A stretch of DNA of 64,000 bases from Corydoras sp. C115 (Eukaryota > Chordata > Actinopteri > Siluriformes > Callichthyidae): assembly GCA_019802505.1 (NCBI GenBank), contig JAFMOC010000039.1, forward strand, positions 434,001 to 498,000, read 5' to 3'. This document shows, one piece after another, positions 11,761-25,000 of the stretch. A program made the position numbers and the translations under genes. The number at the start of each line of letters is the position of its first letter. Positions within the stretch are counted from its first letter, which is position 1. A model generated the notes under the pieces. That model saw only the letters and a program-made list of their open reading frames with translations. It was not told the origin of the DNA and did not search any database.

Positions 11761-14700
11761 TTAATTACATTTTAATTAAAAACATAAGACAGAAAACCAG
11801 ATCGTATGATATAAAACGTAATGAGAGATAAAGTACAGGTTCAATAAAATTTAATGAAATTTGTAGTCCCTGCTTATACTGGATCCGGCCGTTTGGCAAG
11901 CCTCAGCACTATAGTCCATTTGAAATCATTATCTGGCCCAAATGTCCTGTTTAAAGCAGAAAAGTCCATGACTCATCCCTATAGAGTGATAAGAGTTGAA
12001 CATGAAGACTATAAGGCCAGGCTGACAGTCTATTCTTTCTCCCTGAAGCCTTGTCAGCATTAGTGCTCAGATTTCCTAGACCAGAAACAAGAGACCAATA
12101 CATTCCATTAACTAAGTGCCTGGGAGTCCACCAATCATCTAGGGAAGACAATGCACAATAAAGCTTTACAAATGTTCAAGCTGTACTGTATTTAAATGTG
12201 TATTGAGCAAAACCTTATAATTAGTTGTTCCAGTGAAAAGCAATGTTAATACTACTGAATAGAAATACATTTAGACAATTATATGCTTCCTACTTTGTGG
12301 CAATAATTGCCCTTTAGTGTTCCAAAATCACTGTATGCCTGAGCTTTAATTTAGGTTAATTAAGGCATGTCTTGACAACTGCAGTGGCCTGCACAGAACA
12401 TCAACCTGAACCCTGATCAGGTTCAAGGATGGATTAAAAAGTGAGTTGTGAGTCAGACTTGATTGCTCAACATTGGTGTCTGTCTAAATGTTTACAGACA
12501 TGTTATACAAATTTTTAAACTCAGAATCAATCAGTATACTTGGTTAATCCCTAGAAGGAAATTGCAGAAAAACACCTTATTAAATAACAAAAAAAATACA
12601 TATACACTACTTTGTCTTGTAATAGGTCAAAACCCTACTTAATTCAAAATAAACAAGAAAATTATATTCTACCTTTATGTTCTTAAAGATATGACTTCAT
12701 GTAGCATATGTCACAATCTGAACTTATGTTCTCATCTGCTCTCACGAACATTTTCATAGTATCATAGATGCATAAACTACAGATCCAGATGCAGACATGC
12801 ATCAGAATCAGTCATACCCAATGATCAAAGCAGTGACTATTAATGCAGCTCTCTAATAACAGGCTGTAAATGCTCCCACTCTCTCATCCGCACACGCCTC
12901 ATAGCGAAACCAGACCCCAGGACAAACAGGTGTTAGAGCTGGGAAGGTCATACAGATTTCAGCTTGCAAGAATATGTCCCGTTATAGTGCAAAGTATAAA
13001 CACTAGGCAGGTGAATGTTGAATATAAAATTGCTTTAATGCATTAAAACTAACTAATTAAAGTAAATAAATGTCATGTCTTTAAAAGTTTCATATTTGTT
13101 ATACAAATGCCTTAAACCATGGCACAAAACATATTTTAGATTTCATATTTGAACTGATTATTTTACACAAAGCTTTTCACACAGGATGGAACGGTCACAT
13201 CCTCAGGTCTTTTCCTGCTCTACTATAGTGCTTGAACAGCTGCTGCCTCTTCCCTGTCATGCAGTCCACACACTCAACACAAAAATGCTAGGTCAAAAGA
13301 ATGTGGACCACCAGATTTTTATAAGCTAACAATGTTATTCCAAAACAATGAATATTGATTTTTAAATTATTCATTATTATTCTTATCTTAGGCATAAGGA
13401 AAAAGAAGAAGAAAGATGCTTGAGAGATCCTAAATCCATTGCCGGGCAGATGCACAGACAAGATGTTATGAACCCTAAGAACCAAACTCCTGATCATTTT
13501 TTAATTGAAGGGTTTTGTATCACAGCAACACAAATAAGAAAACAGATTAGAAATCATGTTTAAACCCTCAAGTACATATATGACCAGAGCTGCTCAGCTT
13601 AAATTCATACCAAACCAGTTTAATATTACCTTTAAAATGGCACTCTGAAACCATCTTAAATTCAAAAATAATTCTTAAATGATTTTTCACCTTTGAATGT
13701 TTCAATTATTAAACATCTCCTTTCAGTAGTTCAGATAAAATCAGGTCAAGTTTGAGAAAAAAATATTTCTATAGTAGTAATGAGATTTTGAAATTATGTC
13801 TGGTTTATATACAGCTGAGTTAGGGCTTCTTTTTTTCAGGAAAAAGTGATTAAATTTAATAATGTGGCCATTGTTTGCCATGTTAAGTGTGTGGCTGAAC
13901 TCTAAACCAATGACTCTGAAAGAGCTGTATTTGTACTTCCTTCTATTTATGTATAGTAGCAAATAAACTCCACTATAAATTACACTCATAAATCGGTTTA
14001 ATATTTAGTTACTTATCTAACTACTTTGAATGTATTTTTGACCCACATCTGATCTAGCTACACAAGAACACTATGCAATGTAATAAGGTGATGTTGATGA
14101 GGGTTGGAACTATGTGTGCACCATTACACCAGAAAAACACTCTGCCACACAAAGTGTCAACCACAAACATAAATAGACATTCAGTTGCTGAATGTAGCTA
14201 ATGGTTAAAACTGCAGATTCCTTCAGAAAGGATGTGTTGTATGCAGCAGGGTTGGACCACAGTGCAAACTGTGTAATCAGGTGCAAGGAAAGGTTGAAAT
14301 CCCACTATGGGCTTGGGATTGAGAGGGATAATATTAACAAATAATTTCAAATTATTTATTTTCTATACCACAAACAGATTCATCACCTTATAGTCTTTGT
14401 ACTCACAGGCAGAAGGCAGGGACACACCTTGGGCCGGTAAGCAGTCCATCACATGGCAGACTAATATTCACAATTACATATTTTCAGCATAATGCAGAAA
14501 TCTTAAAATGACACCTGTGAGTAAAAGAAGTTGTAAATAGCTACAACAAAGTTACACACAATATCCATGTTAAGCAAAAGAAATAAACTGAGCAAAAATG
14601 GCAAATCACAGCATGATGGGAGAATTCAAAAGAAAAAAATGAACTGGTAGATAAAAAATATTGGGCACAGTGCTAAACATTGCAGGACTCCTTTTAAAAA

Positions 14701-17700
14701 GCTTTATGAGCTAAATATGGAGACGCTTTATAGCACATGTTGTATCAGAACAGATGGAACCCTGGCGGTTTTAAAAAGCATGAGAAAAGCTGTTTCTGTG
14801 AAATAAGCTGCTTTGAAGTCTAAGTGAGAAAAACCTAATTATAGCTCATTATTTTGAGCATGTATTTAAAACTGGAGGGGGAAAGAACCCAAAAGCATTT
14901 GGTCTGAAGTGTCAAGTGGTGGAAAAAAAGGACACTTAATAATTCCAAAATCCACAATAATGTACTGCACCGTTAATTCTAGATGATTTATAACTTTATT
15001 TTGTCAGAATGATATTTTAGTGACATTAAATAAAGTCATAATTAAATAATTTCCCAAAACTGCCTTTGTTTTTACCTCTCATTGCCCTCAGTTTAAGAAA
15101 TGCCTTTTAACTCAGAGGTCACACAAGAACAGAGTAAAGAAGACCTCTCACTCTGGCACCTTTCCAATTTTACTCAGTACTAAACAAAGGCTGTTTAAAG
15201 TCACCCTGTCTGTGATTTTAAATAGCATGCTGGTTTTCAGAAATAAGAGGCCTGTCCATTGGGGGGGGGGGGGGGGTGCCATGTAACCAACAGCACCTGC
15301 CACCAGTGTAAGATGTAACATGGGCGGCAGGCCACAAAACAAACTGAATTGCAAATCCATAAATTGTTAGATTAATATTTTGTTTATGTAGGTCAGCTGC
15401 TAAGATTTGTGAAATGTCCTACTGGTGGGTCAGTGCCTCAATTCTGTTTTCGTACTTCTTAAAAAAAAGTAGCACAGCAGAATAATCCTGTTTTGTACAT
15501 AGGACTAAATAATACATCAGATATGGAAATCATGGAGTTTTCTTTGCCTGGGTAAAAGATACAGAGTATATAAAATAAGTACATAAATGCTGTGATTGCT
15601 GGTCGAGTGGTATAGTGATTTGAATCACAAGTTCTAAACAACTAATGTTTCTTAGTAATGACACTGCAAAGCACACCAGTTTCTGTGAGTAATGCTTTAT
15701 AATACAAAGAGGAGAAACTGGGTCATGCAGTTCAACTCTAAAGAGCTGCTTTTAGGTCAGTCCTACACAGACAGGGGGAAAAAAAGAATATTTTAGGTTA
15801 AGGCAATACATCAGTTTCCTGCACAAAATGCAAGCATGTGTCTTCTTTTCACTAAATATAGATGCTGTATATAATTTTTAAATGATTTTACTAAAACTAG
15901 ATTTCATACAAGGCTCTGCCAACTTGTATTATAACAAATTTAGTAACAAATAGTGAGTCAAAAGTTAAAAAAAATAAAATAAAAAGCTCAGATGTAATCA
16001 TACCTTGAAATTAAATTCTAATTAAAGTTGTGAATGATAAAAATGTCCTATGTTCAAGTCCTGTGTGAGGTTTGTATGTTCCCCAGATGAGCAGGGGTTT
16101 TCTATAGACCCCTGATTACCTTGAACTGTCTAAAAACATGCAAGTCGGGTATATCGCCTTATAGAGTAAATGTGTTTGTGTCTGCCATACAATGTAATGG
16201 TGGCCTGATGGAGCACCTCTGTACATCCAGCTAATTTTCAGGACTTGCTTTAATCTAACCTATCCACATGGGTCAATTTCTATGTAGAATTACTTTTACT
16301 TCTATTAAGATATATGCAATGACTGAGAGACGGAGTGTATATAAATAAAGTAGAAAAAAAGTTTTTAAAAATGTTGAGCAAAAAAAGGGGCTTTCCAAAC
16401 AAATTGAATACTTCAGGTTTCAAAGAAAAGCAAGATAATGTTGTTCTTTGCTTCCCTCTAGCGGCCAGTCACAACAAAACCAGCTAACAGATTCACCAGT
16501 AAAAATACAAACGAAAACAATCACACTTTTAAAGACATCACAGAATAAATCTATAAACACATTAAATATAGTCAAATAATTTTTTTCTTAAATTTAGCAC
16601 AGACTTTTGTGTCAAAAGTAATTAAATTAAGTTGTTTTACACATTAATAACATATTAGTCATGCGTGAAAATGCTTTGGTACCTCGGAGTAATCAGAATC
16701 ACAAAATTAAAAATACTAATACAACAGTCTAAACTGCTTCGGCACGATAAAAAAGTTTGATATATACTTCTTTAAGATGAATGATAAATATAATTTAAAG
16801 AATACACTTTAAGTCAGTAACCCCTGTCTTACAAGATGTCCATTGAGATGAGATGCTGCGACTTTCACCAATAGTCATCCTTGAGTGGTCAGGCAGCAGG
16901 AACAGTGTAGGGCAGCCATGTACAGACTTGTGATAATATGTTTGACTGTATTAATCTCAATCGCTTGGGACCACAGAGTTGTCTAAATGCTGATCCAGTT
17001 ACACAACCACATCAATGAGTTCTAAGAATCATGCACCCTCAAAAAAACATTTGCTCCATTGATGGTCTTGAATTGCTTCATTAGAGAAAATAGTGGAACA
17101 AAGAAAAGACACAGATAGTCTGTAATTGCAGAACTATGAAGTACTTCTGTATGATAAGTAAAACTGATTAAAAAAAAAAAAATTACCAATCGTTAGAAAC
17201 AAAGTGGACATAATAAACTGTGCAATGAGTGTACATTCATTTTAATGAATGTAGCGGTTAATGCACACATATCTCCTCCGTATCCTCATAGTTCACTCAA
17301 TAGTCTTTAAAATAGTTATAGGTACTGATGAGGTCCAAATGTCTGAATATATTGGATATACACTCAGAAGTAAACATTTAAAATTAAAAAAAGATGAGCA
17401 AGACATAAATAAAACAAAGACATTAATAATAACGTCAGCCAGATAAAACCCAGCTTTACCAAGACAAGAGAATTAAAACAGGAAATAAAATCAAGTGATG
17501 GGGGGGGGGGGGTGCTTATGTCTTATTTGTTTGAATAATTAGAACTGGCTACAGGTGGAGAAGTCAACACTGTTATAGATTTGTTTTCATTCTTCTCCTA
17601 AATCAGCACAGTTTGTTTAAAAACAATCCAGAGTCTGAAACAGAATACAAAGGACCAGAAAATTAATGAAAATGTACTAAAATTTAATAATTCATAAAAG

Positions 17701-18650
17701 TTGGAAAATTACCACTTTGAATGTGACAGAAAACAGGAAGAAATTAAGTTGGTTTTAGTACAATATAATTTTCAGCATGAGACACAGAAACCCATTCATT
17801 AATTCTGACCAGCTCATAATAAAGGAACCATTTGCAAAATGTCACTGCTCATAAAATGGAATTAGTATATTATGTGAAATATGAAAAATTCAAGACTTCT
17901 AAAATAAGTCACTTGCACAATAGAACAGTTGCTTGATGACTAGCTGGTCCAGATGAACAGTACACATGGCCCCAGATGAACCTGGAGAGTATTTATAGGA
18001 AAAAATAAAATAAAAACGGACTCTGTCATGAAAATATAAAGGGAAAAACAACTCTATAATCTGATCATGATTAGACTTGAATATGAAAATGATTATTTTT
18101 CAGTGTGTCCATGCTTGCAGAAACATTAATCAACAGTATGTTACTCCCTTCCCCCAAACTAATACACAATATTATGGTATCCAAAGTCCTTCTTTAAAAT
18201 ATCTATTGCAAAAACTGTAAGCGCTTGAAAGGATGAATCATGTGTTTCATCATGTATTGTGTTGAGGGAAGGTAGTTAGGATTATTTGGGAAGAAACGCA
18301 GAAATGCAGAGCACATGAGATCTTATCCTGTTCACTCCATTCTGTAAGCTAAAGAGTGAGTCAGTCATGTTCTGCCTTTGCCAACATTATTTCCAAGAAT
18401 TATTGAACAGGGCTGGAATGCTGGCCAGGAAGGCAACAGGTCTTCATTTCAGCATTCTGTAAGATACAAAGGAGAAAGAAAAAAAGACGAGCATGTGCAT
18501 TAATAACACCATCCCCTGTTCCTTTTAATATAAAAAGAAGCATGTTATAAAAACTATTTTTCCAACAACACATGCAAATCTAAACGTAAACCATGTGAAG
18601 TGAAGATGAGGGCATGAGAATACAAAGCAATGCTAAAATAATGAATTCAG
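11761..18650. other. Intergenic region between convergent inka2 and rap1a
   Basis: About 6.9 kb of AT-rich sequence with no supportable coding exon on either strand. It includes G homopolymers (15259-15276, 17499-17512), a degenerate SINE near 16040-16260 and possible distal 3' UTR of either neighbour. Open frames here are short and lack codon bias or splice context. Confidence 0.6.
16040..16265 (+). repeat. Degenerate SINE-like repeat
   Basis: TTCAAGTCCTGTGTGAGGTTTGTATGTTCCC and CTAAAAACATGCAAGTC are weathered DANA-type motifs. No target duplication seen. Confidence 0.5.
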
Positions 18651-18750
18651 AATTTTTATTACAAGTATGTTTAGTGGAACAGGTTATATTCATAAACAAA
18701 TGCATGATTACCTGGCTCAGAGCTGCTGCTGGGATGGTGTGTATGTGCAT

Positions 18751-21700
18751 TTAGAGCAGTGTGCAGTTTGACTTCTTCTTGGCTTTCTTCTTTTCCACCG
18801 GCGTTTTTCTATTAATTTGTCTCACCAGGTCATAAAAGATCTAAGTAAAAATTAGAAAGTATGAAAATACTATTATAAAATGGGTAAATGATTTACTTCT
18901 TGAAAAAATAAGCCGTCTAGAATATCAAGCTGGTGTATAATTATAATAGACTAGCAAATGAAATATGAGACTAATCATAATTACCCAATTGATTTGAAAA
19001 AACTTATTAGAAAAATATTCTATCTTTTGTCTGAACTGCACTGGCAGATTATAAAGGCTAATCTGTGCTCCTTTCAGGACCAAAAAAAAATAAATACACT
19101 CATTAGATGTAACTATTGGGCCCATATAAATTCAGCATCGATGTTGCACCATACATCCCTTAGAGGGCAGTAACCTTTGACAAAAGAGGGGCATTGACAA
19201 AGTAAAAAAAAATAAATAAATAAATAAAAATAGGCAACAATGGGGGAAATCACTATAAATGACTTCTACACATCCATACTGGAGCTACCATTTTTTTAGA
19301 CCATATTTATAAACTTTTAGAAAACATGCATAGAGACAAAAAAAAAATTCATTTGGCGTTCTGACAGTAGGCTTCATCTGTATTCCTTATTGTACACTAA
19401 ACATTGGGGCAGATTATAAATGCATTTTTGCTTTTAAAAAGTGCTGCTCAATGTTTCCCAAAAAAATGACCAAATGAGGGAAAAAAAGGTAGCAGTTAAT
19501 ATTATTTTAATTACATTAAGTTACTATTTATATAAAATAGAACAATAAGCAGATTGTGTAAAAGCCATATAGACTTTAGAAGATAAATAAACATTTTTTT
19601 TACAGTGAACAGTTTTCCTGAAACCTTACCTCATTAACATTGATCTTTGATTTGGCAGAGGATTCTAGAAAGGCACAATTATTCCACTGACGAGCAAGAT
19701 TTTGTCCTTGCTCCTTCCCCACAACTCTTTCATCTTCCAGGTCGCATTTATTTCCCACCAGTATCATGGGAACCTAGACAAAGTAGCAACAAATCTTTTA
19801 AGAGTAATGCCAAAATATAATTCAAAAACACTGTTGTGACATGCTTCAAATGAAATAATTAGCTTTCGGATTTAGATTCGGGACGGCACGCTGGCTTAGT
19901 GGTTAGCACGTTCGCCTCTCAGCACTAGGGATTCCCGGTTCGAATCCCCATCTGGGTGGAGTTTCCATGTTCTCCCTGTGTCCGCGTGGGTTTCCTCCTG
20001 GTTCTCCGTTTTCCTCCCACAGTCCAAAAACATGGATCAAGTCAACTGAGTTCTCCAAATTGCCCCATATAGAGTGTGTTTGTGTGAGTTAGTGTGTGCC
20101 CAGCGATAGATTGGCACCCTGTCCTGGGTGTATTTGCCCAGTGCCTGAAACGTTCTCCCCTGGCATGGGGGAACCCCCCCTCCTAATATAGGATAAAGCC
20201 ATAAAAAATGGATGGATGGATTTAGAATTGTATTTTAACGTCTTAGACAGCACTTCATACGGTACATCGAAAGACTGATGTTTAATGTGTAAATTGGTAT
20301 GAGAATGAGATGTGCTCAAAAGAATAAACCATTACAGGTTACTGTGTGTTACTGTATTGTTCATATTACAGAAAGGATGTTAAAATGGTTAGTTAAATAG
20401 GTACAGGCTTACATCCTCTGTGTCTTTAACTCTTAAGATCTGCTCTCTCAGGTCCTGCAGGTCATTAAATGTTGACTGTGCTGTGATAGAGTAGACTAGA
20501 GCAAAGCCTTGACCATTCTTCATATATAGATCCCTCATTGCCGTAAATTGTTCCTGTAATTTACACATGTATGTACACATCAGTTAAATTTGCAAACAAC
20601 TTACAAGAATTTATTTATAGACAGTCTAAAAGCAGGTCCTTAATGACAAAACTTTAATACTGCACTTACTGTGCCTGCTGTGTCAAGAATTTCTAACATG
20701 CATTGCTGCCCATCCACCTCCACTTGCTGAGCGAGTGAGAGAGAGAGAGAAGAACATTTAGCAAGTAAGAATACACAGGTAAGGAATGTAAATGTAAACA
20801 AATGCAAAAGTATGGTGCATATATACTGATGAAGTGATACAGGTCACTCACAGAAATGCCAAGATGTGTGAACAAATCCACTATGATTGCATGAAGATTT
20901 TAGATGAATAACAACCTTAAAACAAGCATACCTTCCTATATGAATCTTCTATTGTTGGGTCGTATTTTTCCACAAATATTCCCTGAACAAACTGGACTGT
21001 CTATTGAGAAAAAAAAAACAGGATAAATTAATTATAAAGGTCATACAATTTAACTCAACAAACGTTACTTTCATTCCACAGACTGTAAAATGTGAAGTTG
21101 GTTTATTCTTCCCATTGAACAACTCTCAAATCTAAACTACATTTAACAAAATTTCATCAGAGTTACACAAGCAAAACTGATTTTACCAGAAGGTCCAGAT
21201 ATACATTTATAATACAATAACTTTTAAATAGTAATTATGTATTTGTAAGAGCACACACAATTTTTAGTGTTAGTTTTGTTTTCTAAACAATTCATCTCAT
21301 AGCATAGAAACTAAATAAATTAAATACACTTTTAAAATGCTACAACAGCTAGAAAAGTGTGAAAGCCTCTTTGTGCTGACTGCATGGATAAAAAATGGAA
21401 TATGAGAACAGCTGAGTATTTGCAGAAGCTACTACGGGATGAAACACCATACATTTGGAAAACGTTATAAACCACTGTTTGATGGCTTATATGAAAATAA
21501 AATAATATGCAATTTTCAGATGATGTTTGTGTGAAGAAACACGACGTACTGACTTGCACAATTAATTCATAGTTTAAATGGAATTATTGGGTGTGAAAGC
21601 CAACCAGAGAGCAATGCAAGGGCAAGTGTAAAAACACCTTCTGTGGCCAAAAGATTATGGCTCAAGCTCAGTAGACAGAACTCGCAACATGTGCAATCAG

Positions 21701-21995
21701 ATGCCATTTACACAACCACGTTTGTGTGGATAGATCCAAGAAGACTTAAATGGTGTAGCATTTAAAATAGGAAAATATAAAAAGGTATAGATATAAGTTA
21801 TGTTTATCAGTTAAATTCAGCAGTTCTGTTTATGATTGTTGTGGATGAGACTGTATAATTTAAAAAACTAGATCTGACTTGATATACATTTCAGAATTAA
21901 AATAATTTTGCTGTTTAGAATGTGTACATTTTTCTTACCAGTGCAGACTTCCCCACACCTCCCGAGCCCAATACCACAAGCTTATATTCACGCAT
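18751..21995 (-). CDS. rap1a: rap1a, Ras-related small GTPase Rap1, complete in six coding exons
   Basis: Coding exons in transcript order: 21995-21939, 21000-20932, 20726-20670, 20553-20413, 19773-19630, 18840-18751 (stop TAA). All have GT/AG borders and phase 0, for 185 codons. Motifs: P-loop GSGGVGKSA (residues 10-18), effector loop YDPTIEDSY (32-40), DTAGT with the Rap-specific Thr61, NKCD (116-119), SSAK, and a polybasic tail ending in the CAAX box CTLL, which predicts geranylgeranylation. Rap1 switches between GTP and GDP states at membranes and controls integrin adhesion and junctions. The start MREYKLVVLG matches all Rap1 proteins. A leader segment (21996-22026) precedes the ATG in the same exon. 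The tail (KKKAKKKSNCTLL) is closer to Rap1a than to Rap1b. A possible poly(A) signal is TTTATT at 18655-18660 (AATAAA on the - strand). Confidence 0.97.
19880..20221 (+). repeat. SINE in a rap1a intron
   Basis: Full length, opposite strand to rap1a, between coding exons 4 and 5. Short duplication GGATTTAGA at the ends. Confidence 0.9.
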
Positions 21996-22026
21996 GCTGG
22001 GGTCTTTCTGTGCACGCCTCTACCAC

Positions 22027-25000
22027 CTGCCAAAAAAACAAAACAAAGAATAAACATTCAGCAACACAAAAATATTTGCTTTAAAGTAATTCAGATGTAT
22101 GGAAATGTTTTATTCTGCAGCAAATTCTATTTCTTGAAAATTGTTTAACACTTTGTATGTAAAATAGAGAAATGGAGGTTTAAAGGAAGATAACAGAATG
22201 CACGGACTGGTAGTTTCAGTCATGGTTTATGGTAAAAACCAAACTAAGGAGTCAGCAATTTCATAGTTTCAGTCATTCTTTTAATCATAGTCAAGTTTCA
22301 ATCTACAACGGTCAAAAAAGTTCTCCAACTGCTGTGTGCATACATTAATTTCATAATGAAGCAGAAAGGAAAGACCAAGCTGTGAAACTACTACATTTAG
22401 TTTTTCACATTCTCTCCCCTCTTTCAGCTCCTCTTTATGTTTTACAGAAACATGCCATATAAGGACAGGTCACAGTACCCATAAAAAGTCATTACACAGC
22501 AGTGCTTACTTTTACATACACTACATAGACAAAATGATTGGAATACACATTCTAAGTTTGCACCCACCACACCACTTCTTTTTGAGATAGATATAGGAGT
22601 CCTGACAGACAAGTTCCATTCTAGTTGCAATCCTAAACGTGTTTGATAGAGTTTAAGTATGTGTACTGGAGTATAGTCTTGTTTGAATAGAAAAAAATAT
22701 TTGCCAAAATGTTCCCACAAATGTGCAAGAATACATCTGTCCAAAATGAATGGCTAGGAGCTTGGAGGAGTTTGTGGTTAAGGAACCCGCTTTGCAACGT
22801 AAAAGGTCACCGGTTCGATTCTGGGCCTTCAGGTACTATGACTAAAGTGCCCTTGGGCGAGACACCTAACCCCAATTGCTCCCCTGGCCCTGTATACAAG
22901 GCTGCCCACCACTCCATACACGTGTGCTCACATCACATCCCCAGTGTGCATGTGTATATGTGTACAGGTGTGTTTCACTGCACCGATGGGTTAAATGTGA
23001 CTTAAAGAGCAGACCTCAACAACAAAAAATTGTTAATAGAATCAATAACTATTGAGAACTTTACACATAACACAACAGCCAACAATACAGTTATATATGT
23101 AAAATAACTTATGTTTACATCAGGAAGAATCAATATGCATCTGGTTTATCACAAAAGAATACAACACACAACATAAACATTATTTATATAACATGGTAAC
23201 ATTGTTAACAGAGCACTGAATCTATGATGAAGGGACTTATTTAAAGCTACATGTTGCCTTTGGAGACCATAAAACCTAATGTGGTTGAGTTTGTGGCTAA
23301 GTTGTGGTCTTCTGGTTTGAATAAATTAAATTTTAGCTAGGCTTTAAAAGTTCAACAACTTGTAAGCAAGCTTTAGCAGAAAAGATGAAAAACAAAACAG
23401 CATCAAAAAAAAATTAAATGGAAGTATAGCTTCAAAAAAGAAAAGTTTAAGAAAGCTATTAAGAAAAAAGTAACATTTATCAAATACCAGTCTTCAATTA
23501 TTCCCTGAAACTTCTAAGCAAACTTACTTGAAAGGTTTTTATTCTTTAAAAACATGTATACTGTTTATTTTCCAATAAACCCTTTAAGCTTCTATTTTCA
23601 ACAGAAGAACAAGAGATGGGGCCTAGAGAGACCAAGAACAGTTCCAGACCCTGTGTGTAAGAGGAGCTTTTAGAAGAAAAGTTGGCACAAGAGTACACTC
23701 CCTCGATCTTGATCCATTAGTTAGTAGGACAAATTTTGATTCCATGGTGGACAGGTTTGAGCAGTACAAACAAAGAGCAAAACTGGGGTAAAGGCGTGCA
23801 TGGAGGATGTGAGTAATGAAGAACTAGAGTAAATACGAACCTAAATTAGGTGGTAAACAGAAAATACATCTGGAACAGAATTCAAATAAAGTGTTAAATG
23901 GATGCTGTGACTGTTCACATGGCCTGTAAGATTCTGCCAGGCGATGCCAGCGACTTGCACATTACATTAGCATTGCTAATGCACGCCTCTGCATTGGATG
24001 CAATAAAGGAGTAGTAAGAAGCAGGCATTGTTCGCTTTTCCAAGCGAATACATGCTTAATAAAAAATAAATAAAAATTGTTACACAAATACTAATGTATT
24101 TTTTTGGGGGGGTGGGGCAGAAAGCACAAGATAATTTCTGAAACTAACCAACATGTCAAGTCGGTAAATGTATTAGGCTTAGACAGACCTAAATGTATTA
24201 GCAAATGCCATAACTGCAAGGGTATGGGCAAACTACAAAGACTTACAAACCTTATTGTTACACACCACCATGAACTCCCTCGATTTATCCAAAGTGCTAA
24301 CAGGTGAAAGTGGAATACATGTGCGTGTTGGTAATCACTCTGAACTAAAGGCAGCTGTGGAGATAAGCCTGGGTTTGATACCAGGGAGCAACAGGGTTGT
24401 GGCTGAACTGTACAATAATCACTCTGTTCATTCCTACTGATAAAAGGCTCAGGCGGTGGCATGCAGCACTTGTTAGGCTGTTTTATCTCAAACACATTTG
24501 TGCACATTTAGGTGCCTAAAGATTAACACTGTAACGTTGTAAAACTAGCAAAGAATTTAAACATGAAAAACATTTGGATTTTTAAAAAAAATCCATTCAG
24601 ACATTTTACCGCAGTTATAGCTAAAAACTACTTTTGACTGAACACTACTTCACTAATCAAAATTAATTTAGTATTTGAATATTTACTTCTACCACAACAC
24701 AATCAGCAGTCATGTGTAGAGCCTGATTGATAAAAGGCACTCAACATAAATACACTCTGCAAACCATTACGTACACCTTTTTGTTTCTAGACTCATACAC
24801 AAGTTCACCTAATCATTTAAGTTACATTGACCAACAGTGGTCAACCTGTGAGTACCTCAGACATAACATTACAAAAGGCTCAGAGATAGTACATTTTAAA
24901 CAACTCTGTAATGAACTGGGAAAATTCCAACAATAAAAATGTCCTGCATTGGCTGTTCTGTAAATACTGAAAAGGGTTTAAGGATGACTAAAATACTGTG

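Noticed and set aside
15600..15640. tRNA-like GGTCGAGTGGTATAGTGATTTGAATC
   Set aside because: It lacks a full cloverleaf and proper spacing of boxes; likely a SINE relic or chance, not a tRNA gene.
22442..22744. 100-codon open frame on the - strand
   Set aside because: One end contains a sequence (CCAATCATTTTGTCTATGTAG) like the terminus of a common degenerate fish DNA transposon. Treated as repeat remnant, not a gene.
24091..24507. 138-codon open frame on the - strand
   Set aside because: No domain, signal peptide or repeat recognised, and it lies in the presumed rap1a first intron with no splice context.
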